A program made the position numbers and the translations under genes. The notes below the pieces were generated by a model. The model ran no database searches and had not been told where the DNA came from. It worked only from the letters and a program-made list of their open reading frames with translations. Of a stretch of DNA of 64,000 nucleotides, positions 1 to 10,619 are shown one piece after another. Position 1 is the first letter of the stretch. Each line of letters opens with the position of its first letter. Source of the stretch: Mantamonas sphyraenae (Eukaryota; CRuMs; Mantamonadidae); the NCBI GenBank assembly GCA_026936335.1, contig JAPMXV010000045.1:186001-250000 (forward strand). Reading direction: 5' to 3'.

Positions 1-882
1 GGGGCCCTTGACTTCGACATCATCCATGCTCACGCCATCGCAGTCCACACTCATTGTGTTGTTGATGGTGACATACTCCAGGTTTGGCCGGATGCGGCCT
101 TTTACGGTGAGGGCACCCAACTTCACCGACTTGACAGCCACGATGTGGAAGTCTGTGTTCAACACGGTGATGTTGAGATGAGCCGCACTCATTGGAGGAA
201 CAAAGATCTCCAGCACTGCGGTGACGCATGGAGATCCTGAGTCGGGGTTTTGCCCGCTGATGACGACTGACGCAACGCCGTTCACTGGTGTGGGTGACGA
301 CTGACTCGCCCACCGATTGCTTCGGAAGTGTGCTCGGATCTGCGTTGCCTTTGCGTCCTCGGTGACATTGAGGCGCAGGAACAGGACCGGCGAGTCGACA
401 AACACGTTGAGAGTTTTTGTATCCACGGGGAACTGGAGGGTTTTGGAGTTTGGCAGAAAGTCGGATTCGCCCGAGGAGCAGCGTGCCTCGCTGTGAGCAA
501 GACCCCTAACGAGCCAGATCACGGGAAGCAGAGTTATTGCGATGAGGATGATCAGCGAAATCACCGCCACGATGATCGAGAACCAGACACACGGGCTGCA
601 GCAGCCGTTGCGGGGTCGCACAATTCCCATGGGACGACCCTGGTATTGGACCTGCGTGTACTGCGGCTGCGCTACATAGTTTGCAGGCGGTGCGTGCGAC
701 TGGGGCACTCGATAATACGTGCCTGGGGCGTTTTGCGGCGCAAACGCTGGGTGTTCTTGATGGGAAAGCAGCGCCGCCTCTTCCTCGTGCTTCTGACCAA
801 AGTCTCCATTTTCTGTGTCTTGCCACTGGGTGTTCATTGGCACAGCCGAGCCATAGGGCATGGCGTTGGACCTGTTGTCCAT
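1..882 (-). CDS. Tandem glycoprotein paralogue A (partial, C-terminus beyond left edge)
   Basis: Unrecognised single-pass membrane protein. The frame is open from the ATG (complement of 880-882) to the window edge, giving 294 codons without a stop. It aligns with copy B from the first methionine: both begin M-D-N-x-S-N-A-M-P-Y-G. About 100 Pro/Gln/Tyr-rich, probably cytosolic residues are followed by a Cys pair (CCSPC), one transmembrane helix near residues 100-125, and a beta-rich outer region with N-glycosylation sequons (NVTE, NITV, NNTM). Nucleotide identity to copy B is very high, so the duplication is recent. It differs from B by small in-frame deletions in the N-terminal Pro/Gln stretch. 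Roughly 150 C-terminal residues should lie outside the window. Topology is inferred as type II. No function is assigned. Confidence 0.75.
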   Translation of the reverse strand, partial: MDNRSNAMPYGSAVPMNTQWQDTENGDFGQKHEEEAALLSHQEHPAFAPQNAPGTYYRVPQSHAPPANYVAQPQYTQVQYQGRPMGIVRPRNGCCSPCVWFSIIVAVISLIILIAITLLPVIWLVRGLAHSEARCSSGESDFLPNSKTLQFPVDTKTLNVFVDSPVLFLRLNVTEDAKATQIRAHFRSNRWASQSSPTPVNGVASVVISGQNPDSGSPCVTAVLEIFVPPMSAAHLNITVLNTDFHIVAVKSVKLGALTVKGRIRPNLEYVTINNTMSVDCDGVSMDDVEVKGP

Positions 883-1116
883 TGTTGGAGAAAGGAACGT
901 GTTTTTTTTGGCAACGAGAGCGCAGAAACGTTTTGCGCACTCTTCCAGTCCCGTCATCGGCGTTTGGAACCCTCCCAGGCCGAACCAGCTCATCGCGTGT
1001 TGTGGTGGGTGGGGCAGGGCGGCGGGCAAAGAGGGGGCAAAGAGTGGACGATGAACAACGAAGGACACTGCAACTGCACGATGATTTCTTGCAATGGATG
1101 GATATCACACGCCAAC

Positions 1117-2454
1117 TCAGTTGTTTGTGGTGATGCGCACAACACCGACCCTGTCGACAGAGCCATTGTCGCGGATGAGGAGCGTGGAGTTGCCGCCACC
1201 ATACAGGGTGCCCACTGCAGGCGCGGTACTGCTGTTGCGGTTGACGTAAACCACGGCGCCGTTGAAGTAGACGACACTGTTGCTGGTTGCGTTGTAGGAC
1301 CCCTGGAATGTGCTGGCCAGGTTGACGTTGATGGTGCTGTCCGACCCCTCCAGGCTCACCTTGACCCCCTCCGCCGGATTTCCCACACCCAGATTCGTCC
1401 AAGTGCTGTCTCCGGTGGACACCACGTCTCCATACGCCGTGTAGCTGTCCAAGCGCACCGTGCCTCGCGTTTGCTCCAGCCCACCGCTAGAGACAAACTG
1501 TCCTTCCAAGTACGGCCAGAACGATCCCTGCCGATCCACGACGATGGGGCCCTTGACTTCGACATGATCCATGCTCATCCCATAGCAGTCTACACTCATT
1601 GTGTTGTTGATGGTGACATACTCGAGGTTTGGCCGGATGCGGCCTGTTACGGTGAGGGCACCCAGTTTCACCGACTTGACAGCCACGTCGTGGTAGTCTG
1701 TGTTCAACACGGTGATGTTGAGATGAGCCGCACTCATTGGAGGAACAAAGATCTCCAGCACTGCGGTGACGCATGGAGATCCTGAGTCAGGGTTTTGCCC
1801 GCTGATGACGACTGACGCAACGCCGTTCACGGGTGTGGGTGACGACTGACTCGCCCACCGATTGCTTCGAAAAAGTGCTCGGATCTGCGTTGCCTTTGCG
1901 TCCTCGGTGACATTGAGGCGCAGGAACAGGACCGGCGAGTCGACAAACACGTTGAGAGTTTTTGTATCCACGGGGAACTGGAGGGTTTTGGAGTTTGGCA
2001 GAAAATCTGCTTCGTACGAGATGCAGCGGCCGTCGCTGTGAGCAAGAGCATTGAAGAACCACATTAAGGAAAGCACAGCCACTACGATGAGGGTGATCAC
2101 CGCCACGATGATCGAGAACCAGACACACGGGCTGCAGCAGGCGTTGCGGGGTCGCACAATTCCCATGGGACGACCTTGATACTGGACCTGCGTGTACTGC
2201 GGCTGCGGCTGCTGCGGCTGCGCTACATAGTTTGCAGGCGGTGCGTGCGACTGGGGCACGCTATAATACGTGCCTGGTGCACTGTAGGCGTACGTTGGCT
2301 GTGTTTGGGGCGCAAACGCTGGTTGTTCTTGATGCGAAAGCAGCGGCGCTTCGTACTCGTGCTTCTGACCAAACTCTCCACTTTCTGCGTCTTGCCACTG
2401 GGTGTTCATTGGCACAGCTGAGCCATAGGGCATGGCGTTGGAACTGTTGTCCAT
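1117..2454 (-). CDS. Tandem glycoprotein paralogue B, single-pass type II membrane protein
   Basis: Complete single-exon gene of 445 residues and the best reference for the family. Residues 1-105 are rich in Pro, Gln and Tyr (repeated PQPQ and YxxP-like segments) and probably cytosolic. A Cys pair (CCSPC) precedes a transmembrane helix at about 107-130. The rest is predicted extracellular or lumenal, with at least six sequons and a run of short beta strands that resembles right-handed beta-helix adhesin-like domains such as DUF4097; that resemblance is my inference. An in-frame ATG at 2505 would add 17 residues and abut the stop of copy C; I prefer 2454 because paralogue A aligns from there. 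Copy C ends only 47 bp upstream, so the promoter must be very short or lie inside copy C. Confidence 0.75.
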   Translation of the reverse strand: MDNSSNAMPYGSAVPMNTQWQDAESGEFGQKHEYEAPLLSHQEQPAFAPQTQPTYAYSAPGTYYSVPQSHAPPANYVAQPQQPQPQYTQVQYQGRPMGIVRPRNACCSPCVWFSIIVAVITLIVVAVLSLMWFFNALAHSDGRCISYEADFLPNSKTLQFPVDTKTLNVFVDSPVLFLRLNVTEDAKATQIRALFRSNRWASQSSPTPVNGVASVVISGQNPDSGSPCVTAVLEIFVPPMSAAHLNITVLNTDYHDVAVKSVKLGALTVTGRIRPNLEYVTINNTMSVDCYGMSMDHVEVKGPIVVDRQGSFWPYLEGQFVSSGGLEQTRGTVRLDSYTAYGDVVSTGDSTWTNLGVGNPAEGVKVSLEGSDSTINVNLASTFQGSYNATSNSVVYFNGAVVYVNRNSSTAPAVGTLYGGGNSTLLIRDNGSVDRVGVVRITTNN

Positions 2455-2501
2455 GATGAAGAGATGTGAACGTGTTTTTTTTGGCAATGAGAGCGCAGTC
2501 G

Positions 2502-3812
2502 TCAATCCTTGGTGGAGATGCGCACACTTCCGGCGGAACCCAGCTGTATGGGCCCGTCATCTCGTATCACGAGGACACTGTTTCCGCCTCCGTGCACCTT
2601 GCCGCTCGCTGTGCGGCCGTTCACACGGATGCCGTCGACAAAAATGGTCCCAATGGCGGTGGCGTTGAACGATCCTTGGAATGAAGAGTGCAGGTCGACG
2701 TCGATATTGCTGCTCTTGCCCAGCATGGTGATGTGCACACCCTTGGCCGGATCCGCAACACGCAGTGACTTGAACGTGACTTTTCCCCGCGTGGACACAT
2801 CCCCATGTGCTTCATAGTCGCTCAACTTGACCGATCCTGGTGTTTTCACCATATGAAGGAACCCGTTGCTTTTGACATTCGTGCCAATGACTGTGGATGT
2901 CGGTGAACTAGGATTCTGCCCAACCACAATGGGCCCCTGCACATCCACATCTTGCATGTCCACACTGCTGCTGTCCAACCACAGTTTCCCCTGCACTTTC
3001 ACATCCTTGAGGACCGGCGTTGCCATGCCATTGAGCGACAGCGAGGGCAGCTGCACAGCGACAATGTCCACCTCGCTGTACGACGTGCGCAGCACCGTGA
3101 CGTTGAGATGCGTGGACGTCTTGGACGGAACAAATACCTCCAACACGGCGCTGACGCAGGGACGAGACAGTGTGGGGCCCTTTGCCTTGACCTCGATGGT
3201 TGCCGTGTCGTGCTCCACGCTTGCTGTGTGGCTCGCCCACTTCTTGCTGCGAAAGCGCCCGTGCACCTGCGTTGCATGTGCGTCCTCTGTTACGTTGAGG
3301 CGAAGGTGCAGGTCGGGGGCGTCCACCAGCACCTTGAGCAGGTGGACACCGGCGGGAAATTCGATGCGCTTCTCCAGCGGCAGCTTGTCTGCGTCGCTGG
3401 GGAAGCACGGATTGCGCAAAAGGTGCTGCACAGTGCTGTTCATCATCACCATCGACCCAAACACAACCAACATGCCCAACACAACCGCCGCAAGCGCCAC
3501 CATGCACACAAGGCGACTGCAGCAGCAGAGCCTGCCCGATCGCACACTTCCCACGGGCCGTGTCTCCTCTCTAGCTCGTCCATGGGCCTGATTCCGGTGC
3601 TGAAGCTGCTGTACAAAGCCCGACGGAGGGCCATTCGCCTCATGCACGTGGGAATGCATCCCCGATGAGCGCGTTTGATCATCTTGACCACGCAGCAGCG
3701 AGGCGTGTTCCCCTTCTTCCTCTTCTCCGGCTTCCTCGAGCTCATCCTCCCGCCACATCGTGTCCATGGGCACCTGAGACCCATGGCGACTCTGGGGTTG
3801 TGTGGAATGCAT
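2502..3812 (-). CDS. Tandem glycoprotein paralogue C (divergent copy)
   Basis: Third and most diverged member of the array, 436 residues, first in transcription order. It keeps the architecture of copies A and B: a hydrophilic N-terminus with an acidic stretch (EEAGEEEEGE), a Cys-rich juxtamembrane motif (CCCSR), one transmembrane helix near residues 100-125, and a beta-rich outer domain with the shared block LRLNVTEDA and a C-terminal GGGNS-x-L-x-IRD motif. The start at 3812 aligns with the first methionine of B; the frame is open further up to 3941, but that would nearly touch the EFHC1 stop at 3938. Divergence from B well above that between A and B suggests an older duplication followed by a recent one. 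Function unknown. Confidence 0.7.
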   Translation of the reverse strand: MHSTQPQSRHGSQVPMDTMWREDELEEAGEEEEGEHASLLRGQDDQTRSSGMHSHVHEANGPPSGFVQQLQHRNQAHGRAREETRPVGSVRSGRLCCCSRLVCMVALAAVVLGMLVVFGSMVMMNSTVQHLLRNPCFPSDADKLPLEKRIEFPAGVHLLKVLVDAPDLHLRLNVTEDAHATQVHGRFRSKKWASHTASVEHDTATIEVKAKGPTLSRPCVSAVLEVFVPSKTSTHLNVTVLRTSYSEVDIVAVQLPSLSLNGMATPVLKDVKVQGKLWLDSSSVDMQDVDVQGPIVVGQNPSSPTSTVIGTNVKSNGFLHMVKTPGSVKLSDYEAHGDVSTRGKVTFKSLRVADPAKGVHITMLGKSSNIDVDLHSSFQGSFNATAIGTIFVDGIRVNGRTASGKVHGGGNSVLVIRDDGPIQLGSAGSVRISTKD

Positions 3813-3937
3813 GGCTGGACAACACACCGACGACCACGCACGCTTTGCCTCCAAGACCGCAGCCACCTCCAATCCACATGTCACATCCTTCTGCATTCCA
3901 AATTCCAAGTTCCCAATTCGCCATGCGTCCATCACCA

Positions 3938-6075
3938 TCACTCATCCGTAACCTGCACAAAGGTGTGCGGCTTGACAGCGCGCAAAAACTCAATCAGGTT
4001 GATGCTACCGTCTTCGTTGAGGTCGTAGCGGCGCATGAGAGTGACCACCTCCTGGGCAGTGAGGTCAAAGTACTCTGTAAGCAGTGCGTTAAACTCGTCT
4101 GCGTTCAGGGCGCCGCTGCCGTCCGTGTCGGCGGCCAGAAAGACCTCCTCGGCGTCCGTGTGCTCAAACGCTGCGCGCAGCTTCTCCTCGATGGCAAACA
4201 GGTCGGAAAAGGGAAAGTTGTCTGCGTTGCACTCCATAAAGTTGAGTGCGTATTCGTCGGCCTCCTCCAGCAGGAAGCTGTGCTTGTGGATCTCCACAGA
4301 GGCACCCAGGTACAGTTCGCTCGCCTGGTACTTCTTGCCCGTCTGCGGGTTCTTCACCTCTGTGCGCTTCAGAAAGTTGCCGCCGGCAATGCCCGAGTTG
4401 CGGAGCGGCGGCTCAAACACGCCGATGGTGTCGTCGGCAAGGTAGTACGTGATCACAAACCGGCGTTCCGCGTCCACCACGTTGTCTGTGTCCATGCGTG
4501 CGCGGAATCGCAGCACCTTGCCATCGTTGGCCATCATCTTGGCAAAGTCCCTCTTGGGGATCTTGGCCACCAGCGACATCGCCGAACGCAACGAATCCTC
4601 CTCGCTGCCAAAGCCGTGGTAGGGCGGCACCACCACCTCCACCGCCTCCTCCTCCTCCTCCTCGATGTCAATCGGTTCAAACTCCACGCCAAAGTTCTCC
4701 TTGTAGAACTGACGTGTGTGTGCGTCGCAATCGTGCAGGAAAAAGTCGCGCCCAAACAGGGTCACCGTCTCGCCTACCGCAAGGTCCTCCTCCGTAAAGT
4801 AGTCCGTGGATCCCAGGTCGGCCAGGGTTTGAAAGGCCTTGGGCACCTTCTGGCGCTTCAGAAACTGCGGAAAGGGCTCGCGGCCGCTGTTGGCCCCGAT
4901 AATCTCCAACACCTCCACCGTGTCGTCCGCCGTGTAGAAATGGATGACAAACTGGCGGTAGTCGCCGTACGCCGTCTTGCGGTCGTCCCAGGTGGCAAAG
5001 AAGCGCAGCACCTTGCGGTCGTTCTCCAGGAACTTCTTCAGCGAGTCGTAGTCTGTCTTGGACGTGCTCGTGGGCAGCATCGACTTTTTCATCTCGTCCC
5101 GCTTCACTGTGTACACGTCCTGGGGCACGTCTTCGGGATCGTTCAGCTCCTGGCCCAGCACCTCCTCGTAAAAGTACCGCGTTGCCTTGTCGCAGTCCAC
5201 CACACGCATGGTGCGCCCAAACATCTCCACCTCGATGCCCAGGTTGAAGTCCATGTACGTGTAGATGTCATCCTTGTCCTCCAGGCTCTTGGGCACCTCT
5301 TGGCGACGGATGAATTGGCCCTGCGGGATGCCCGAGTTTTCCACGTGCGGCTCCTGCACGTGGATGGTGTTGTCCGCCAGGTACACGTAGATGGTGCAGT
5401 TGCGGATGCGGTACTGCTCCTCCGGTGACTCAAACACAGGCTCTTTGAAGTATGCGTAGAAGCGCAGCACCTGCGTGTGTGCGTGTGTGGACGTACGCCG
5501 CCTGGTGTGAGCGGCGTCGAAAAAACCGGCCACCAAACCGAACCCCAACGGCTAGCGAGCGCGGGCAACCCCTTGCCCACGTGCTGCACACGTGCGACGC
5601 CCTGCTGCTCATAATAGCCAGGCCATGTGGCCAACAAGCACACAACCCACAACCATACCACCCTGCATTGGGGGCTTCTGCTGTCCATGGCCCAACACTG
5701 CTTACCTTGTTGTCGTTCTCGATCCAGGAGGGACCCGACGAGGAGCTGCTCTGCGCTTCCTCGCTGCTAAACACATGCACCTTGGCCTTGGGCTTCTGGC
5801 CAGGCAGAAGCTCGCCGCCAATGCCCGGCTTGTCGATGTCAAACACGGGCACTCCGTTGCGGAAGCCGAAGCTGTGCGACTTGGCGTAGTTGGTTTTCTG
5901 TTCCGTTGCGGCGGCGACGGCGGCCGTGTCAGCGCACACAGCAACACCAAAAGAGGACACGGGACAACGGAGCACTACCGTAGAGCGCAAAGCGCTGCTG
6001 GCATGCCACACACGCCTCCCACCCACTCTACAGGGAACCTACCAGGTTGCTGGATGTGCCAAGAAACGGGATCAT
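3938..6075 (-). CDS. EFHC1: EFHC1/EFHC2-type protein: three DM10 domains plus two EF-hands
   Basis: Ciliary microtubule inner protein of the EFHC1 (Rib72) family, known to bind inside axonemal doublets. Three exons: 6043-6075, 5706-5897 and 3938-5470, with introns of 145 and 235 bp, giving 585 residues (human EFHC1 has 640). The 11-codon first exon encodes MIPFLGTS, matching the conserved N-terminal PFLPGTS motif of the family, which fixes the start. DM10 domains lie at about 76-182, 227-336 and 388-490; each starts VLRF and ends in a CD-x-x-T/A-R-x-(F/Y) motif. The C-terminus has two EF-hand loops, DTDGSGALNADE and DLNEDGSINLIE, both with canonical acidic ligands. The first intron carries a CTGAC branch motif. 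Implies the organism builds motile cilia. Confidence 0.93.
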
Positions 6076-6157
6076 CTCTCGCGTTGTTTGCTTGCCTCCG
6101 CCGCAGCGTCCCCATCCCAACAACAAATTGTTTCCATTCCCTCACTCATCCACATCA

Positions 6158-6788
6158 TCACTTCTTGGCCGGGCCCCCGCTGTGCATGATCATGTCGTGC
6201 CTAATCCTGCTCTCCGCATACATGGCAAAGTTGTCGCGCGAGCGATGGTGTGTCTTGTCCACCTTGGCCGCAAGCTCTGTGTTGTCCCCATGCGCCGCGT
6301 GTGCTTCACTCACGCCAAACTCCCCCTGCAGATATCCAGGGTTGATGTGGTTCCACAGCTCCATCGAGAACTTCTTGGCATCCTCGTGCACCTTTTTCTT
6401 TTGTCCGATTCCGTGCCACTCGGCCTCCATCGACGCCAACAGCTCCTCATCCTCTTCCACTGTGTGTCGTCCGGTGCGTTTGCACATGCAGCCACACGTT
6501 CAGCACCCATTTGCTGTCAGTTTCTGCCGCTCCTCCCCTTTCCGCCGCCCAACGCCCCAACGGTTTTTCCGCGCTTGGCCAAGCACACCCTTGCCGTCCC
6601 GTTCCCCCTTTCCCCCCCCCTCCAAATGTCAACGTACAGTGTGACGACTCGCCAATGGTGTCCTTCATGTGTGGCGGTGTCGGCGGAAGCTCAATCTCGT
6701 CCTCTTCCTCCTCCTCGTCCGAATCCTCGTGCCACGCGGGCTTGAACTTGTGCGTTGTGATCTCAAACTTGCCAAACGCCTGCCCCAT
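6158..6788 (-). CDS. Small acidic protein with possible N-myristoylation signal, unknown
   Basis: Not recognised. Two exons, 6638-6788 and 6158-6459, with a 178 bp intron (GTACGT donor, CACACAG acceptor), give 150 residues. The protein starts MGQAFGK: Gly2 and a small residue at position 6 fit a loose N-myristoylation consensus. A highly acidic stretch (DSDEEEEEDE, about 22-31) is followed by a Pro-rich PPTPPH segment. The second half is His/Lys/Asp-rich and probably helical, with no transmembrane helix or zinc motif. It lies 82 bp upstream of EFHC1 on the same strand and diverges from PSMB6. A ciliary or membrane-attached role would fit the neighbour but is speculation. Confidence 0.65.
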
Positions 6789-7078
6789 CGTACGTGTCAC
6801 ACCCAGTTCACTCTTCGTGTCAGCCTTATCTCTCTCCTGCATGCTTTCCCCTCTCTCTCTCTCGTTCACTCACGTCCATGGTGTGACGTTTTCCTTTGCC
6901 ACCTCCATCGCAGCACTGGCCCCCATTCCCTCCACACACAACCTCATCCGAATCCACCGCCTCTTTTGTTGATGCATCAGCCTTCTCTCTCTCTCTCTCT
7001 CGCACCCACCCATTCAACACTCGCTCCATCCCATTGCGCTTTTGGATCCACCACAGCTCTCACGCCCACAAACCAGCC
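6789..7078. promoter_or_regulatory. Divergent intergenic region with (CT)n tract
   Basis: 290 bp between the start codons of the unknown myristoyl-type gene and PSMB6. It holds pyrimidine-rich DNA, including CT repeats near 6853-6864 and 6983-7001. No TATA box or other named element is evident. It is one of the longest intergenic gaps in the window and must contain the promoters of both genes. Confidence 0.4.
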
Positions 7079-8268
7079 ATGACCAGCGACTACAAGCAGG
7101 AGCACATGCTGGGTGTACGTTGCTTGGCCCTCTCCCTCCCGTTCCCCCTCGTCTCCACTTCCACGTCCCGTACACAGCCCCTTCCCATCGTATTCTGGGC
7201 CCATTCCGTCGCTTCGCCTTTTCCTCCTGTGCCGCTCACACAACACACCGCCCTCGCCACCCACACGACTCGGCTTTACACTCCATGTGTCCACCGTGGC
7301 CCACCTTGCATACATTTGCCCTGTCTCATATCCTCTACACCATCCCTGCGCCGTCCCTGCGTCCTTGCGGCTGCTCTTGGCCTCTCCTTCCGGATCATCC
7401 CGCAGACCTCCATCATGGCCGTCGAGTTTGACGGCGGTGTCGTCGTCGGTGCAGACAGCCGCACCACAACAGGTATGCTCTAGGCCAAGCGTGCATTGCG
7501 CCAGGCGTGTCTGCCCTGCTTGATCTTCCTGCCCACCCTTGTCGCCTGCGCAGCGGAGCGGCTGCTGCCCTCCCCCTGCGCCAGATTCCGTTTTCCCTCC
7601 CTCGTGTCCCGCACGCGTGCACGCACACGCGCTCCGCACGCACACACACCACCTGGCCATCCGACAGCCTGGATGCCCTCCACACCTCGCTGACCCTTTC
7701 CAACCCACCCTCACACCCCCTACGTCACACAGGCGCGTACATTGCCAACCGCGTCTCGGACAAGCTCACCCCCATCAGCGACTACGTGTACTGCTGCCGC
7801 TCGGGCTCGGCTGCAGACACCCAGGCCATCAGCGACATTGTCAGGTACTACTGCGACATGTATGTCGCCGAGCACGAGGAGCAGCCTCCGGTCAAGGTCG
7901 CCGCATCCCTCTTCCAGGAGATGTGCTACGACTACAAGGATTCGCTCATGGCAGGCATCATCTGTGCCGGTTGGGACGAGCGTGACGGCGGCTCCGTCTA
8001 CTCCATTCCCCTTGGTGGCTCTCTTGTGCGCCAGCCCTTTGCCATTGGCGGTTCCGGCTCCACCTACATCTATGGCCACTGCGACAACGAGTACGTGGAG
8101 GGCATGACCAAGGACGAGTGTGTCCAGTTTGTTGCCAAGGCCCTTTCTCTTGCCATGGCTCGCGACGGCTCCTCCGGCGGCATCATCCGTCTCGCCATCA
8201 TCGACGAGGACGGCATCGAGCGCCGCATGATTTCCAACGAGAAGCTGCCCAAGGCCTACGAGGGCTAA
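7079..8268 (+). CDS. PSMB6: 20S proteasome subunit beta-1 (PSMB6/Pre3), caspase-like active site
   Basis: Catalytic beta-1 subunit of the 20S core, cleaving after acidic residues. Exons 7079-7114, 7406-7472 and 7733-8268 (introns of 291 and 260 bp) give 212 residues. Exon 1 encodes exactly a 12-residue propeptide ending Leu-Gly; exon 2 starts with the catalytic threonine (TSIMAVEF), so autocatalytic Gly/Thr cleavage falls on the exon junction. In mature numbering Thr1, Asp17 (GADSR) and Lys33 are present, as are the GSGST loop and the DGSSGG motif. The mature part is 200 residues, the normal family length. Intron 2 has a CTGAC branch motif and a CACACAG acceptor. The propeptide is shorter than in animals. 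Confidence 0.97.
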
Positions 8269-8378
8269 ATCATCATCCCAACCATCCACACGCACACATA
8301 GGCACACACACACGCACACATCATCAAACCCACACGGCAGCAATGGAGGCCTTTCATTCGTCAAGAAGCTGAAGCTTC

Positions 8379-10579
8379 TCACATCCCGCGACTGCTCACT
8401 GTCTTGACGTCAAACAGCGCCCCAAGCAGATTCGCACCAATCAGGTTGGCGTTGTGCATGTCGGCACTCATCAGGTTGCAGTTGGCCAGATTGCTGGCTG
8501 CGAAATCGCACGAGCGCAGCAGCGAGCCCTTGAAGCTCGAGTTTTTGCAGTTTGTCGCTCGCGCGTTGCATCCGCTCATGTTCACGTCCTCGCTGCTGCA
8601 GTTCTTGATGATGCATCCCTGCAGGTTGCTTCCCTCCAGATTGGCCTGGTTCATGAACGACCCTTCCAGGTTGCACCCGGACAGATCTGCACGCAGCACC
8701 GACGCCTTCTCCAGCGTGCAGAAGCGCATGTTGCAGTTCTGCAACAGTGCGTCGTCCAACTTTGTCATGCTCAGGTTGGCAAAGCTCAGGTCCGCGTTCT
8801 GCATGTTCACCTTGCTTAGATCCAGCTTGCTCAGGTCGACCCCGCTCAGGTTCAGTCCCTGGAATCGCAGCGAGTCGTTGGTCGACGAACGCATCAGCGC
8901 AGTCACCACATCCTTGCGTGTGAGGTGCTTCTCCCGCTCCGTTTCGTACAGCAACTGCTCCAGGGGCTCGATCATAGACTCCACGAAAAAGAACTGCGCC
9001 TCTGCAAGCACCCCCTCCGGGTTGACGCCCGGATTGAGCAGCAGCTGGCCCGTGCGCAGCCAGTTTAGGATGGGTTCGAAGTGCACGGGCGACCGGTCGA
9101 TCAGGTAGGCGCCGTTTGCGTCCGTTGTCGACGCCCACCTGTTGTCTTGGAACATTTTGGCCAGCATCGAGTCCTCCTCCGAGCAGAGTGTCGACCGTGT
9201 CGTGCTGAACAGTTGGCCACCCACGTTCAGGGTCACCCACTCGGACTGTGACGCACTGCGCACGGAAAAGCCACCCTCCCCGTCGCCTCCTCCACTCTTC
9301 TCCTGCGCAGCTGCTGGCAGGATCGACGTCACGCTGGGCAGTTCAAAGTCCTCGCCACACGACACAAACAGCGACTCGTTGGCACGGATGTGTCTTGTGT
9401 CTCCCACCTCGCCCCCCACCTTGTTGAATATCCTCTGCGCCGCACTGGGCAGCTCCAGCCGATGCGTCGCCAGCTGCAGGAGGCCACTCATCGAGTCCGG
9501 AACCTCCACCACCTTGCCTCCTTTCCGCGTGCCGTTTGGAAACAGGGTGGCCAGACGCGATGGCGTCGTGCTACCTCCCACCATCCCGCTGCTTCCTGCA
9601 GACGCCGACCCCACCCCGCCCATCCCACCCTCTGCTTCCCCGTCCACACTGTTGTCCGTCGTCTCTGACTCCAGCGGGTCTTCTACCGCCGTGATGACGG
9701 TGCTCCCGTGCTCGTTGCTATCCACCCGGTACAGCCTGGTGTTTTCCACCTCCACCACCACACTGCCCGACGCCAGTGCACTGCTCCTTTCTCCTCCGTG
9801 TGTCTGCAACTCCCCTGAGCTGTGCTGCTGCTGCGTCAACAAACGCAACCAATCGCTCGTGTCTCCTGCCGCGTGCCATGAGTGCCGATTCCCTCGTTCC
9901 CCGTCTTCCTCTCCCTCCACAGCCCTTCCCACTCGCCACGCTCCTCCTCCCCGCTGCCCAATCGGTTCACTTAGTCCCGCGCCTGTTTTCCCCTGGCCAT
10001 CCTCCTTCTGTGCTTCCTGCGTCGCCCGTGTCTCGGCGCCGCTCGGTTGTGTTTGTTCGCCGCCCTGCGTTCCTGACCTGCCCTCCGGCGCCCCGTGTCT
10101 TGTCCCAGACACCGTGGTCGTCGTCGTCCCACTGCGTGGCGCATCATCCGTGGATGTCGTAGCCGCCTGTGCTTCCTCCTCTTGCTGGCGCTTTTGTATG
10201 GCCAGCAGCTGCATGGCCGCCGTTTCCCGCAGCCGATCTTCAAAGCTCACTCGCGGCTCGTCTGCCTTTTTCACACGCGTCTCCACGTCTGTGGCTGCCA
10301 GACCTCCGCTGTCCACCTCCACATTTGACGATGCGTTCACCCCAATCCGTCCAACCATCTGGTCGTACACCACCTCCTGTGCTTCGCTGCTGTTGTCGTC
10401 GTCCATCAGGCCGCCATTCGTGTACATCAACAGGAAGCTCCGTTCCCGTTCTTCTGCTTCCGCCTGCCGTGCCAGCTGTCGCTGAGCCAGCCACTCCCGA
10501 CGTGCACGCAACGAGTGTGGGCCGTACTGCAGGATGGCCGCCTCGCGTCCGCTCACGTGCGGTGCTGAGGATCTCGACC

Positions 10580-10619
<40 letters not shown>

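Noticed and set aside
328-1785. 485-codon plus-strand frame across glycoprotein copies A and B
   Set aside because: Antisense to the paralogue alignments; it has no recognisable motif and would cross two genes.
2454-2505. Upstream start for glycoprotein copy B at 2505
   Set aside because: It abuts the stop of copy C with no room for a leader, and paralogue A aligns only from the downstream methionine.
3665-5428. 587-codon plus-strand frame opposite EFHC1
   Set aside because: Antisense shadow; the minus strand has three DM10 domains and two EF-hands.
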